Below the pieces are notes generated by a model. The model was not told where the DNA came from. It did not search any database and was given only the letters and a program-made list of their open reading frames with translations. This document shows positions 10,217 through 21,087 of a stretch of 64,000 nt of DNA, in pieces. This DNA comes from Gliomastix tumulicola. Its lineage: Eukaryota; Ascomycota; Sordariomycetes; Hypocreales; Bionectriaceae. Location: contig BCHX01000005.1 of NCBI GenBank assembly GCA_001599755.1, positions 8,800 through 72,799 of the forward strand, given 5' to 3'. The number at the start of each line of letters is the position of its first letter. The first letter of the stretch is position 1. The position numbers were made by a program, and so were the translations under genes.

Positions 10217-10796
10217 AATACCACTTATCTCCGAGTCATGTCTCATCACGGGGCTCGTCCGCCACCGCAGAAACGCTCTCGGTGGCCGTCCGGACGAACC
10301 CACATCGTGACTCAAGCAGCTCAGATCCAACGCTGAGCCCATAGGACGACTCCCACTCCCCGCTAGTCGTGATCAGCTGTAGTTCCTCTGCGTGAATCAA
10401 CGCCATTGGACGGTCGGACACAGACCGAGGCCCAACGACCCCATCTGAGAAATTCGCAGCCATGATATCTCAACGTCCCCCGCCGGGCCAACCGCTTTCA
10501 TGAAGGTCGTCCCCCTTCGTCCTCCCACTTTTACTCCATCTTCGGCCCCGGACTCCGGCTTCTGATGATACTCGCACATCCAAAGGGCGGGGCACGGGAC
10601 TGTTGAGTGTATGCTTGAGTTTCACTCCTTCGGATACACGGCAGAGCCGCAGGTCGTCGAACTGGCTGGGGTTTGCGAGTACTTAAGACGCATTGGCAGG
10701 GCCACTTTCCCCTTATCCCTTGTCCCAACAGTCTTCCTTGTTCTGATTTTCACAGACCTGTTTTGTGCGTCTGAACAGTGACAAACAAGTTCCAAG
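9953..10796. other. intergenic between divergent genes
   Basis: Divergent promoter region of the SMP-30-like gene (-) and the MFS transporter (+). It contains the C75 tract. No gene supported. Confidence 0.6.
10140..10214 (+). repeat. 75-nt uninterrupted C homopolymer
   Basis: Every base from 10140 to 10214 is C on the plus strand. Open frames across it (poly-Pro, poly-Gly) are artefacts. It lies about 580 bp upstream of the MFS start codon. Length may be affected by sequencing or assembly. Confidence 0.9.
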
Positions 10797-12516
10797 ATGG
10801 CTAAACCCAGCTTGATCAAGGCCAGCAAGGAGGCCATCAAGGCCAACCCCAAGGAGATTTTCAATCTCTACCTCTTCGCCTGCACCGCCATCTGGAGTTT
10901 CTCCGGCGTTGCCAAGGGCTTCGATGAAGGTTCGTGTCTCTCCTCTTTTCAAAGCCTTGAAGTCTTGCTGACAGGTCCGGTTGCACATAGGTAATATCGC
11001 CTCCGCTGTCATCATGGACAGCTTCCAGAGGGATTTCGGCATAGACCACCAGTCCGATTCCGAATTCGCCAACACAAAAGGCTGGATCGTGGCTATTGCC
11101 ACGGCGGGAGCTGTCTTCGGCTGTCTCGCTTGTGTCTGGGTCACGCAGCGTCTCGGCCGGAAGTTGACGTACCAGATCTTCACGGTCGTGTACATTGCCG
11201 GTGTCCTTGGTCAGACCTTCAGCAAGGGGAACCTCGGTGCGTTGTACGCGACCCGCGTCATTGCTGGCATCGGTATCGGGACGACGACTGTTTTGCCTTC
11301 GATCTATATCGCGGAGATTGCGCCTCAGTCGATTCGAGGGCTTTTAACGCTGCAGTACACGTGCTGCCAGCAGCTAGGCGTTGTGCTAGGTTTCTTCATC
11401 AACTATGGTGTCACACGCCACCACAGGGGAACGAGCCTACAGTGGCAGCTGCCGACAGCACTGCAGGCTCTGCCCGCCGTGATCTGGGGTCTGGGGTCCA
11501 TGCTCACGCCAGAGTCTCCCCGATCTCTGCTCATGAAGAACAAGAAGACGGAGGCCATGGAGGTTCTGTGCCGTTTCCGCCGTCTTCCGGAGGATCACCC
11601 TTATGTGCAGGCCGAGTTCCAGGGCATGGAGAGTCAGCTCAACCACGAGATCGAGCTCGTCTCTGGCGCCAGCACAATGGACCTGGTCAAGGAGACTCTG
11701 TTCAACGTCTCCAACAGGCGACGCTTCATCCTCATGTTCTCCTGCCACGTCTTCGGCCAGTGGTCCGGCGCCAACGCCATCACGCAGTACAGCCCAACCA
11801 TCTTTGGGTATCTCGGCATCGACGGTGAGGAGGCGCGCTTCCTCGCAACGGGACTCTACGCCGTGCTCAAGTTCGTCTCGGTGCTCCTCTTCTCCGTCTT
11901 CGTGATCGACTTCATCGGCCGCCGGCGATCCCTCATGACGGGCATCAGCCTGCAAATCATCACCTTAGCCTTCGTCGGCGGGTATCTCGGCGTTACCCGA
12001 GGCTGGATGACTGAGCAGATCGAGAGCAGCGCCTCCGCAACGGCAGCAAGTCGAGCCGCCATCGCCGCGATCTACCTCCACGCCGTGGCCTGGTCCATTG
12101 GCTGGTTCTCGATTCCCTACCTCGTCTCGGCCGAAGTCTTCCCGCTGCGGATCCGGTCGTTCAACGTCGCGTTCCTCATGGCGGTGCACTGGGCCATGTA
12201 CTTTGGCTGCTCGCGGGCGATGCCATCTCTGCTTGCAGCAACGCACCGGTACGGCGCCTTCATCTTCTTCCTATCGCTGTGCACAATTTCGCTCGGGTAT
12301 GTGTACCTGGCGATGCCCGAGACGGCAGGACGTTCCCTAGAGAGCATGGATAAGCTGTTTGATCGGCCGTGGTACACGGTGCACAAGGTGGCGTATCCGA
12401 GTCCGGAGGATCTCAAGGTGGAACTGCGGCCGGCCGAGGTTGTCTTGAAAGATGATGAGTCGGCGACGTCGAAGTACGTCGAGCATGTGAACAAGGATGT
12501 TAGCCGTGCCGTCTGA
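10797..12516 (+). CDS. MFS sugar-type transporter (12 TM)
   Basis: Two exons (10797-10929, 10991-12516) join within a Gly codon to give 552 aa. Sugar-porter hallmarks are seen: KGFDEGN in TM1, the loop QRLGRK between TM2 and TM3, AEIAPQSIRG after TM4, PESPRSL before the central loop, FIGRRRS between TM8 and TM9, and PETAGRSLE after TM12. It sits in the plasma membrane. Substrate cannot be assigned; hexose, quinate or another polyol are all possible. The C-terminal 60 residues are hydrophilic and cytosolic. No enzyme of an obvious shared pathway adjoins it. Confidence 0.92.
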
Positions 12517-13018
12517 GGGCTGTCCAGGCCGCTGTAAGGCTAGAGCTTGTCAGTAGCATCACAACTGTACCAAGTGATAGGTGCTGAGGACATTGGTGCC
12601 TCCAGCGTAGAACAATTCGAACCACTGTACGGATGCAACCCCGAGAAACCGAGCCCGCCCCGGATTCCGATGGAAATATGGACGTATGGATGTATGTGTC
12701 AAGAAGAAGCTAAAGCCGAAGAATTAGTAGCAGTTGAAAGAGACAACTTATTAGAGCGAAACTACCCCGCCAGTTTGCACAACTTTAATCCCCACCACAT
12801 CCACCCCGCTCAATGACGATTTCTAGCAGCGGCTATCAACCGAGGGTGTCGTGACACATAAAAATCGCGTGCGACAACAAGAGACAGCGAAGGTGGAGAG
12901 GACAAGTCGCGATATCGGGCCAGCTCTCCTCAGCTCAGTCGCCCTCTGCCTACTATACATATCAATCAACTACCTCCCTCGAGCTGTTCGAAGATTCAGC
13001 AACGACATCAACTTCAAA
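12517..13018. other. intergenic, no gene seen
   Basis: 3' flank of the MFS gene and promoter of the GGT-like gene (possible TATACATA near 12954). No other structure. Confidence 0.6.
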
Positions 13019-15009
13019 ATGCCCCTCCCTACGTCCTCCGTGTTTCCCCCGCCCTCGGCGGTCTTCACCAAATTCCCCTCGCGGCGCAGCGTCGTCCACA
13101 GCACTGAGGGCATCGTCGCCTGCACGCAGCCGCTCGCCGCAAAATGCGGTCTCGAGGTTCTACGTGCGGGTGGTAACGCAGCTGTACGTCTCTCCCAATG
13201 CAATGCCATTCTATTCCATGGGTATCACGCTGACCTTGTCCCAGGACGCCGCCGTGGCCGTTGGTACGCTTCAACCCGCCCACTCACTCACTCACTCACT
13301 CACTCACTCACCCACCCCCTGAGACACCCACCCACTAACAACAAACATCAACAGCCGCCGGCCTCAACATGACAGAGCCCTGCTCAACCGGCATTGGCGG
13401 CGACATGTTCCTCCTCTACTACGACGCCGCCACGCGCCGCGTCTCCGCCCTCAACGGCTCCGGCCGCGCAGGCAGCAAAGTCGACATCCCGGCCCTGCGC
13501 GCCTCCCTCAAGATCCCCGACGGCCAGACGGGCTCCATCCCCATGTCCAGCGTCCACGCCGTGACTGTCCCCGGCGCCGCGGCGGGCTGGTACGACGCGC
13601 ATGCGCGCTTCGGCAGCGGCAAGGTGACTCTGTCCCAGGTCCTCGCGCCGGCGATCAGGCTCGGCGAGGACGGGTTCCCCGTGTCCGAGGTTGCGAGCTA
13701 CGCGTGGCGGGAGTCGGAGGCGCAGATCCGGGGAGCGTCGCCGAATTTCGCCGAGATGCTGAAGAAGAACCCCGAGGGGGCGGGCGGGGTGGCAGCGCCG
13801 AAGCCCGGCGAGATCATGAAGAATCCGACGCTGGCCAAGACCTTCCGTGCGCTCGCTGAGGAGGGCAAGGAGGGCTTCTACACGGGGAGGATCGCGGAGG
13901 AACTGGTCAAAGTAGTGCAGGATCTGGGCGGTCTGCTCGAGCTCGACGACCTAAAGCATCATCTCGAAAAGGGGTCTGAGCCCGTCGATCCCATCTCGGT
14001 CAAGTTTACCGGTCAGGGGCTGAAAGACAAAGAGGGAGGTGGTGGTGGTGGTGGTGGTGGTGGTATCGAGCTGTGGGAGCATCCGCCCAACGGCCAGGGT
14101 ATCGTGGCCCTCATGGCCCTCGGCATCATCCAGGAGCTCGAGAAGCAGGGCAAGATCCCGGCCTTCTCACCGGAGGACCACAACACGACGCCCTACCTCC
14201 ACGCCATCGTCGAGGCTCTCCGTCTAGGCTTCACCGACGCCGCCTGGTACGTCACGGATCCCAACGTACAGCCCGTCCCCGTGGCCGGCATGCTGCACCC
14301 AGACTACCTCGCCTCGCGCGCCAAGCTCTTCGACCCGAACCGCGCCTCGGAGCCCGTCCGGCACGGTGAACCAGGCGACTTCGTCTCCCCCGCGCTGCAG
14401 AGCTCCGACACGGTGTACTTCGCCGTGACCGACAGCCAGGGCAACGCGGCCTCCTTCATCAACTCCAACTACGGCGGCTTCGGCACGTGCATCATCCCCA
14501 GGGGCTGCGGCTTCACGCTGCAGAACCGCGGCGCCAACTTCTCGCTCGACCCCCGCCACCCGAACCGCGTCGAGCCGCGCAAGAGGCCCTACCACACCAT
14601 CATCCCGGGCATGGCGACCAACCTCGCCGACGGGTCGCTGCACTCGGCGTTTGGCGTCATGGGCGGCTTCATGCAGCCGCAGGGCCACGTCCAGGTGCTC
14701 CTGGGCCAGGCCGTCGGCGGGCTCAACCCGCAGCAGGCGCTCGACGCGCCGCGGATCTGCATCGGCGCCGGGATGCCTGATGAGGGGGACGTGCTCAGGT
14801 GGACGGTCAACATCGAGGAGGGCATGCCGCAGGAGACCATCGACGGGCTGCGGAAGCTGGGACACGACGTAGAAGTCGTCACGGGCGCGAAGAGAGGCCT
14901 GTTCGGGCGTGGGCAGATCATCCGGTGGACTGTCGATCCGGTCGAGGGCATCGGGTTGTGGTCGGCCGGCAGCGACATGCGGGCAGACGGCGCTGCCTAT
15001 CCAGTTTAA
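13019..15009 (+). CDS. Gamma-glutamyltranspeptidase-family protein without signal peptide
   Basis: Three exons (13019-13183, a 19-nt micro-exon 13245-13263, and 13355-15009) give 612 aa. The micro-exon is needed to build the conserved run GGNAADAAVAVAAGLN followed by TEPCSTGIGGD. The autoprocessing Thr is probably in SSDTVYF (about 414), followed by FINSNYGGFG. It is an Ntn-hydrolase that would self-cleave into two subunits. The N-terminus has no signal or anchor, so this is likely the cytosolic, YwrD-like branch and not glutathione-degrading surface GGT; substrate unknown. Odd: a (GGT)n run at about 14035-14064 inserts about ten Gly residues into the large-subunit region. Intron 2 holds a (CACT)n microsatellite. 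Confidence 0.88.
13279..13317. repeat. (CACT)n microsatellite in intron 2 of the GGT-like gene
   Basis: About eight CACT units inside the 91-bp second intron, immediately downstream of the micro-exon. Confidence 0.85.
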
Positions 15010-15028
15010 CTAGTTTTCCCGTCCATGG

Positions 15029-15030
<2 letters not shown>

Positions 15031-15060
<30 letters not shown>
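15031..15060. repeat. (AT)n microsatellite
   Basis: About 15 AT units in the short spacer between two convergent genes (GGT-like and GRX5). Confidence 0.9.
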
Positions 15061-15063
<3 letters not shown>

Positions 15064-15195
15064 ATTCCCAGGATATAATCAAGCTTGATTCAATCCAGCT
15101 GTTCTATAGTTTCGATCGGTGGCTTGTGTACAGGTATCGTCCAATCTCCTCGCCCTATCGTACATCCATCCAGTAGTCGCCCTCCATCCTCGGTC

Positions 15196-15764
15196 CTATT
15201 CCTTCTTCTCGGCGGCCTCGCCCTCGCCCTCTCCCTCCACGGCGAGCACCTTCTTGTCCTCAAACAGCTTGGCCAGATCCCCGTTCTGGTGCATCGACAC
15301 GAGGATGTCGCACCCGCCCACAAACTCCTTCTCGACGTACAGCTGCGGGATCGTCGGCCAGTCCGAGTACTCCTTGATACCCGCGCGCAGCTCCGGGTCC
15401 TCGAGCACGTTGAAGGCGGCGAAGCGGTTCGGGTCGACGCCCTGGAGGCCGAGGATCTGGATGACGGCGCGCGAGAAGCCGCAGGCGGGCGTCTCGGGGG
15501 TGCCCTTCATGAAGAGGACGACGGGGGCCGAGGAGACGGCCTTGTCGATGGCCGAGCGCGTCTCGTCGGAGAGGAGGCGGGCCTGAAAGGGCGTGAGGAA
15601 GGGCTGAGGGCGGAAGGACGGGAGCGCGGCTCGGGGGGTCGTCTTGGAGAGCGCGGCGCCAGACCGCAGGGTCTGCTGGCGGAAGGCCTGGTGGCAGTTA
15701 GTCAAGCAGATCAACAAGGAGGATGGTGGGAGCGCCGTACTGTGGAAATTGCGCGTCCAAACAT
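15196..15764 (-). CDS. GRX5: Mitochondrial monothiol glutaredoxin
   Basis: Exon 1 is only 24 nt (15764-15741, MFGRAIST). A 53-bp intron with branch site CTGACTAAC follows, then exon 2 (15687-15196), for 171 aa. The N-terminal about 45 residues are Arg/Ser/Ala-rich without acidic residues, fitting a mitochondrial presequence. The glutaredoxin domain has KGTPETPACGFS with active Cys about 77, then WPTIPQLYV and GGCDIL for glutathione binding. In the family it carries a [2Fe-2S] cluster to the ISC machinery. A run of Glu/Gly/Lys closes the protein. A longer reading that ignores the intron begins further upstream but lacks targeting character. Confidence 0.93.
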
Positions 15765-16242
15765 GATGCCGGTGCGCACTGAGGATGGGATGCAGCGTCG
15801 GGGAAGAATCGGAGTGGACGCCAAAATCAAATTCTCGGTGATGCAATGGTGATGACTAATTGCAAATCCCGGTCTCGCCATTAGTCACCTCGTGCTTACC
15901 CTAGACCTCGGCCCAGAGTCGGGGCGAGGGACCCAACATGAAAGATATATAGGGAAAAGGACGTCAATTAATTACTAGTAATACTTTTATTACTATTAAA
16001 GATAAAATGAAAAAATGATTCTAGTAGGCAGAGGAATCAAATACGCGGGGCAAGAGGGCAAGTGGGAGGCAAAAAGGGGGTGTAGCTTGTGCTACAGTAT
16101 GCAACGCTCGGTTTTCATGAGCAAGACACGGATGTCGAGGGGAAATCCGTCGTGGTCGCTTTGACGGCCAGCCGAATGATTACTGATCTCGATTATCAAG
16201 TACCCTCCTCACTATCCATATCCAAAACTGTCTATTGCCCGA
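15765..16242. other. intergenic, AT-rich patch
   Basis: 478 bp between two leftward genes: promoter of GRX5 and 3' flank of the pectate lyase. Around 15960-16020 it is AT-rich. No gene. Confidence 0.55.
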
Positions 16243-17489
16243 TTACCAGAACCCATCGGGCCAGAACTCCTCGAGCCACTCGTAGGGATCCTCAGGCTCG
16301 TACACGTTGACGACGACCGACCCGTTGAAGCTCTCGATGATGTTGTCTCTCGTGACGTTATACCGCGCAAAGAACTCGTCAGGCCCGGAGCCCATGTGGA
16401 TGGGAACCGTCTGGACGTTGTTGCCGATCTCCTTGGTGATGATGGTCTCGACATCCTCGACATGTGAGTCTTTGAGGCGGAATTCGTCTCCGAAGTTGGG
16501 GTTGATCTGGAGCTGGTTAGTACACGAATTGGGTATTGTAGTTGGGAAATTGTCGAACTCACAATGCCCATGCGGATTCCGTCGACAGCAACGACGTTCT
16601 GGATGGTAGCATTGCGCTTGGCCTGGTTGAGGCAGTTGCCGCACGACTGGTAGAAGGTGCCGAAGGTGTGGGCGTAGAAGCCGGTGATGTTGTACTTGCC
16701 GCCGAGGGAGTTGTCTTGGAAGATCTGGGCGATGTTAGCGGGACTCAGTTCTTCGCCAATGGCAGTGACATCAATCGCATGGAACTCAAGGAGGAGGCGG
16801 CCCTCGTGTCAAGCCCCTTTCCCCTCCCCCCCTCCCCCCAGTTCGACGATGGTCTCGTGTCTCTCAGGCGTACCTTGTCCGTGGCATTGGCAGCACCACC
16901 GCCGATGACCCTCAGCTGCGTGTTGAGCCCCTTGGCCGTGAGCGCATCCTCGCAGACGTCCTCCCACCAGACTATGAACGCCATTGTTAGCTTCCAATCG
17001 ACCGACCATACAGGCTCCCGACCCAACCAACAAGCGATATCAAGACGTACCATTCTCGACCCAAGCATCACCCAGAGCATGGATCCCCTCCGACTGATGC
17101 TTCCCGATGATCACGTTCCGGATCGTCGACCCCGGCAGCAGGTTGAACACGGCATCCGCGTCCGTCCCCTCAGCCTGCTCATTGCAGCTCCCCTCCGGCC
17201 GCTCGTACCGCTTCATGCCGCCGTCGAAGACAGCGCCCGCGGGCACGTAGAACGCGTCCTCGAGCACGACGGTCTCCTTGGCGACGGGGAACTTGGTGAT
17301 GGGGAAGGGGAAGCGAGGCGGGGGCCGCTGGAGGAGGTCGGCCTGCGTCGAGTCGTTCTCGCCTTCTTCGCCGTCGCCCGTGGGATTCTGGCGCTTGACG
17401 AGGAGGCGGCCGCCCGTGGCGGTCCAGTCGAGGACCTGGGCGGCGTGGGCAAGGGCCGGGAGGAAGGGGAGGAGGAGAGTGGTCTTCAT
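16243..17489 (-). CDS. Secreted pectate lyase, polysaccharide lyase family 3 (PL3)
   Basis: Four exons (17489-17051, 16971-16874, 16724-16563, 16512-16243) give about 322 aa; the last acceptor could instead be six bases downstream in the same frame. A signal peptide (MKTTLLLPFLPALAHA) is followed by about 60 residues of linker, then the beta-helix: KFPVAKETVVLED, GSTIRNVIIG, VWWEDVCEDA, KYNITGFYAHTFGTF and INPNFGDE. VWWEDVCED and the NFGD region are PL3 hallmarks. It cleaves polygalacturonate by Ca-dependent beta-elimination outside the cell. Odd: the usual paired Cys just before NVWWEDVCED (as in CEGSC-type segments) are Ala and Asp here, and the protein has a longer N-terminal linker than typical. 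Confidence 0.88.
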
Positions 17490-18969
17490 AGCGGCGGTGA
17501 TTTGGAGTCAGAGACGAGGGGGGATGAGGAGACCTGAGAGATTCGTCGTCCCGAGGTGGGAGACGGAAGGAGGGAGAGCTCCTCGCTTTTATAGCTGTGC
17601 GCTCTGCTTGGATCAGCGGTCGTCGTCGCCCAATGCCATGACGGCAATATTGTCTCCCGCATCCCGTCGACCCCCCTTGGCGATGTGCATGGCAGCTTTC
17701 CATTTCGTAAGCGAAGGCCACTCACCGAGTCACCCGAGCACCTGGTCGAGCTTTTTGCTTCGTCTGCAAGTTGCATGCATGTCGCCTCCGTCGCCGTCAT
17801 AGCAATATCGCCCACGCTAGCGAGGGGCTGGCTGTGCATGACCCCAGAAGGGCTTGTAGAGGGCCGGAGGAATTGGAGGTATTTCTTCCGTGAATCAGAG
17901 CATGTGGTTGAGCTTGGAATGGCCTGTAGGACGCCGCTAAAGTTCCTGACCCCAAATCTTGGCATCTGGGGAGGAGCGAGGTTGCAAAAGAACTCGGGCA
18001 TGATCTGCTTCCCCGCACTGGGAGTGGTGTCATTGCTGCTATTGGTGCAATATAGAATAGATTAGGGCTGAGGGTTGACGGTGCGCGGGAAGAAGAGCCG
18101 ATGTCTCTGGAGGTTTCTGCTGATGTCATGAGCGACGGAAGGTGGGAAGTTTTGGCTAGTGATGGGGGAGCTGTTGGCACTTTGGCACTTTGGCAGAATG
18201 TGATGGGTAAGGATTTGCAGTTGAGCTTTATTATTGTAGGATCGTTAATTAATGGTATTTTTTAAGAGGATGAATTAGCCAGACCTATTTTGTGTATGCT
18301 TTTAAAACGTATCTCTTATGTGGCGCCCGTCCAGTGGCTCTTATAGGCCTCCCACCTCGCCCTAGCGAGCCCCTGTCATCGCTGGCTGCCACTGTAACAT
18401 CAACTAATCCCGGGCTCTGAAATACCCGGAGGCTTGTGACACCTTCAACTCTGGTTTCCATCTCAGCAACACCGGCCCTTCTCGTTTTCACATTTTGTTT
18501 GTAGGCCACAATGCCTTATCTCCACGATATTCAGCCCTGCACGCGTACCGCAGCCACAACAGACTGGACGGTACCGCATCCGTCTCTCCGATACGGCGGA
18601 GGTGGTCTCACGAAACCTCTCTTCACGTGCTGAGGCCCTCAGCGGCAGCTTCGCTGTCGTGGTTCCAACAGCCATAGTCGCTGTTCAAGAAGAACAGCGC
18701 AAAGAACTATCAACTCGAAGGGTGCAGACTAGGCTGGCTGCAATTCAGGGGTAAACGAGCACCGCTACTTGCCATGTGCTTCGACCTGGCGACCAGCCCT
18801 TTCTCGGCCATCTTCGTCCGCCGATGGCGATGTCAATAGCCCCTTTGATGGCCTGCCAACAGCAACCGGCTCGAGTGTCTTGCTTACTTCAACGGTGCCG
18901 ACACCGAGGACATCGGGATTCTTGTAGGCAATCCCTCTCCTATAACTCAACCACTGCTGCTTCACGACC
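17490..18969. other. intergenic, no confident gene
   Basis: Holds the pectate lyase promoter. Open frames (for example 17685-18065 plus) lack domain features. On the minus strand 18765-18968 is an open frame that could be a C-terminal exon of the next membrane-protein gene. Confidence 0.5.
17587..17593 (-). promoter_or_regulatory. TATA box of the pectate lyase gene
   Basis: TATAAAA on the minus strand, about 100 bp upstream of the start codon. Confidence 0.6.
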
Positions 18970-21087
18970 TCAACCCTCGTACCTCGCCAACGACCGCATC
19001 CCCTCGTTGACTGTGTCCGCCCATCGCGCACGAAACCCATACATCACCGTCAACACCACCGAAACCACCGTCCACGCTGCAAGCATCACAACAGACACAA
19101 TGGCCGGCACGGGGCCCGCCTTGAGCACCGTCCCGGCCCTGAAATCCGTCACATTCGGGTTCTGCTGCCCGAGATGGCTCCCATCCAGTGCCGTGAAGCC
19201 CTGACCGCCGGTAAACATCAGCTGCGTTGCATATGCCGCATGCATCCTCAGCAGCGACTCGCGAAGCTGGCTCGCCTGCAGCAAGTTCAGCTGCACGAAA
19301 CGCCCGTAGTTGCTATCGATCTCGAGACCCCCGTCACCCTGGGCGTAGAACGGCGGCGGCGCGGAGACACTGCTGAAGAACTTGCCCGCCCAGCGCGTCA
19401 GCGGCTCGCCACTGATATCGTACTCGTTGGGCGTCATCATGCCCTCGAAGACGCTCTGCATGCTCCAGGCGCCGAAGCGCGGGGCGCACCGGTTTCTCTG
19501 GTACGGGATGGGCGTGTCGGTGCGGGCGAAGTCGGAGAAGGTCGAGTGCACGGCGTCGAGCTTGGCGGTCCCCACGCTGCTCGACGACTCGCAGCGGGCG
19601 CCGATGGCGGTCATGGGAAAAGAGGCCGTGACGTTGAGGGACGTGAACTGGTTGAAGTCGTAGGCACCGTAGAGCTCCGTGATGTTGTGGTCGATGGTGC
19701 GGTTGTACTCGGGCTGCGGGCTCACGGTACCGTCGTTGAGCATAACCTGCCAGAATACCATCTCGAAGACAGTCTGCTCATCGTCGATCCCGGGATAGTC
19801 GCCCGTGATGTTCTCGGCCTGGTTGTAGTAGCACTCCGTACTGTGGGTGAAGATGGAGTTCGGAACTTCGGTGGACAGGCGCGTCTCGGCGGATGCGTTG
19901 GGCCACTTGCGATAGCCGAACTCGACGACGGTGTACAGGTTGTTCCCGTAGGCGCTGGGGCCTGTCTGGTTGGCTCTGAAGATGCGAGTGTCGTTTCCGA
20001 CGTTGTTGTTGAACGGGTTCGCGAACACGGCCGGCGCGCCCTTGTATCCTGGGTTGTCTTTGTCTGTGTCCGATGCGTTCCGGCGTTTGAGCACCGTGAG
20101 CTGCGACATGTCCTCCACAATGGAGCAGTTGTACTGGAGTGCTAGGCCCCAGCTCGTTCCTTCAATTGGTGTCTCCCCCTGAGCAGTGAGGAAAACCATT
20201 GGCAAACCGTCGTCCGTTGGCAGCACTGACGGAGCAACGGGGTCTTCTCCAGGGCGTGTATATATAACTCCCAAGCCGGGAACACGGGAGTCCATGGCGT
20301 TCTCCCAGACGGTCTCCGCACCGCTGATAGGCTCGCTACGGAGGCGCTCGTTGAAGTTGGACCACGAGAAGCCCTGCACCTCAGGCCCTTCGTCCGAGCC
20401 TCCGCTGCTGCGACGGACAAATCCAGTGTCTGGTTCTAACGACAGACCCGAGAGTGGCAACGCGACAAAGACTAGCATGCTCGGTATGGCGAGGGCGAAC
20501 CATTGCATCGAAGGGATCCTCGAAGGCGCCAGAGCCGACGCAACGCTGCCTGGATCCGGCTTTCGTACAAGCCGCTTCAACGTCTTGCCCCAGCCCCCCA
20601 GACCGCTCCATGTATCACTGTAGGAGGCCTCGGGATTCAGACCTCCGACGCCGAGGAGCATGCCCGCCTCGACGCCCATCAGGCCGTACTTGGACAGATT
20701 GAGCCCCAGGACACCGACGACGAACCACGCGTAGAACACGAATGACCCCCCCGGCGACCCCGCGATGAACTCGGGCTCGTCGTCGCCAAGGGGCACGAGA
20801 TAGATCTGCCAGATGGCGAGGAAGAAGGCCGTGACGGCGAGGGGCGTGAGTAGGCCGACGAGTCCACGGAAGTAGTAGCGTCGGTACGTGCGTCTTTGGC
20901 GCGGGTCCTGTGGCAGGGCTTTCGTGTTCATTCTGGCTGCATCTTTGAGCGGTATCTCGTCGGAGCTGCCATCTTCTTGTGTGTAGTATTGTGCCCCATG
21001 GTATTGCGTTCCGAGGTCGTGACCGTCGCCGTCGGACCGGAAGGAGACTTCTCGGTAGTCGTATGTGAGGTGTCGAATGGGCTCCAT
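18970..21087 (-). CDS. Large membrane protein of unknown function (3 TM + ectodomain + 1 TM)
   Basis: Not recognised. Single open frame of 705 aa from MEPIRHLTYDY; an upstream in-frame Met at 21288 would add 67 residues with no conserved look. Hydrophobic segments occur at about residues 75-95 (LLTPLAVTAFFLAIW), 110-140 (FVFYAWFVVGVLGLN) and 195-215 (WFALAIPSMLVFVALPL). Then comes a 390-residue domain with many N-x-S/T sites (NCS, NAS, NDT, NQT, NIT, NRT, NVT) and Cys, and a last TM near residue 665-690 followed by a short basic tail. The glycosylation sites imply the central domain faces the ER lumen or outside. It is not a transporter of a family known to me. The C-terminus may extend into 18765-18960 through a short intron. 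Confidence 0.8.
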   Translation of the reverse strand: MEPIRHLTYDYREVSFRSDGDGHDLGTQYHGAQYYTQEDGSSDEIPLKDAARMNTKALPQDPRQRRTYRRYYFRGLVGLLTPLAVTAFFLAIWQIYLVPLGDDEPEFIAGSPGGSFVFYAWFVVGVLGLNLSKYGLMGVEAGMLLGVGGLNPEASYSDTWSGLGGWGKTLKRLVRKPDPGSVASALAPSRIPSMQWFALAIPSMLVFVALPLSGLSLEPDTGFVRRSSGGSDEGPEVQGFSWSNFNERLRSEPISGAETVWENAMDSRVPGLGVIYTRPGEDPVAPSVLPTDDGLPMVFLTAQGETPIEGTSWGLALQYNCSIVEDMSQLTVLKRRNASDTDKDNPGYKGAPAVFANPFNNNVGNDTRIFRANQTGPSAYGNNLYTVVEFGYRKWPNASAETRLSTEVPNSIFTHSTECYYNQAENITGDYPGIDDEQTVFEMVFWQVMLNDGTVSPQPEYNRTIDHNITELYGAYDFNQFTSLNVTASFPMTAIGARCESSSSVGTAKLDAVHSTFSDFARTDTPIPYQRNRCAPRFGAWSMQSVFEGMMTPNEYDISGEPLTRWAGKFFSSVSAPPPFYAQGDGGLEIDSNYGRFVQLNLLQASQLRESLLRMHAAYATQLMFTGGQGFTALDGSHLGQQNPNVTDFRAGTVLKAGPVPAIVSVVMLAAWTVVSVVLTVMYGFRARWADTVNEGMRSLARYEG

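Noticed and set aside
10042..10344. Poly-Pro and poly-Gly open frames across the C75 tract
   Set aside because: A homopolymer has no stops in any frame; flanks show no coding character.
17685..18065. 126-aa plus open frame upstream of the pectate lyase
   Set aside because: No domain, weak start, composition like intergenic DNA.
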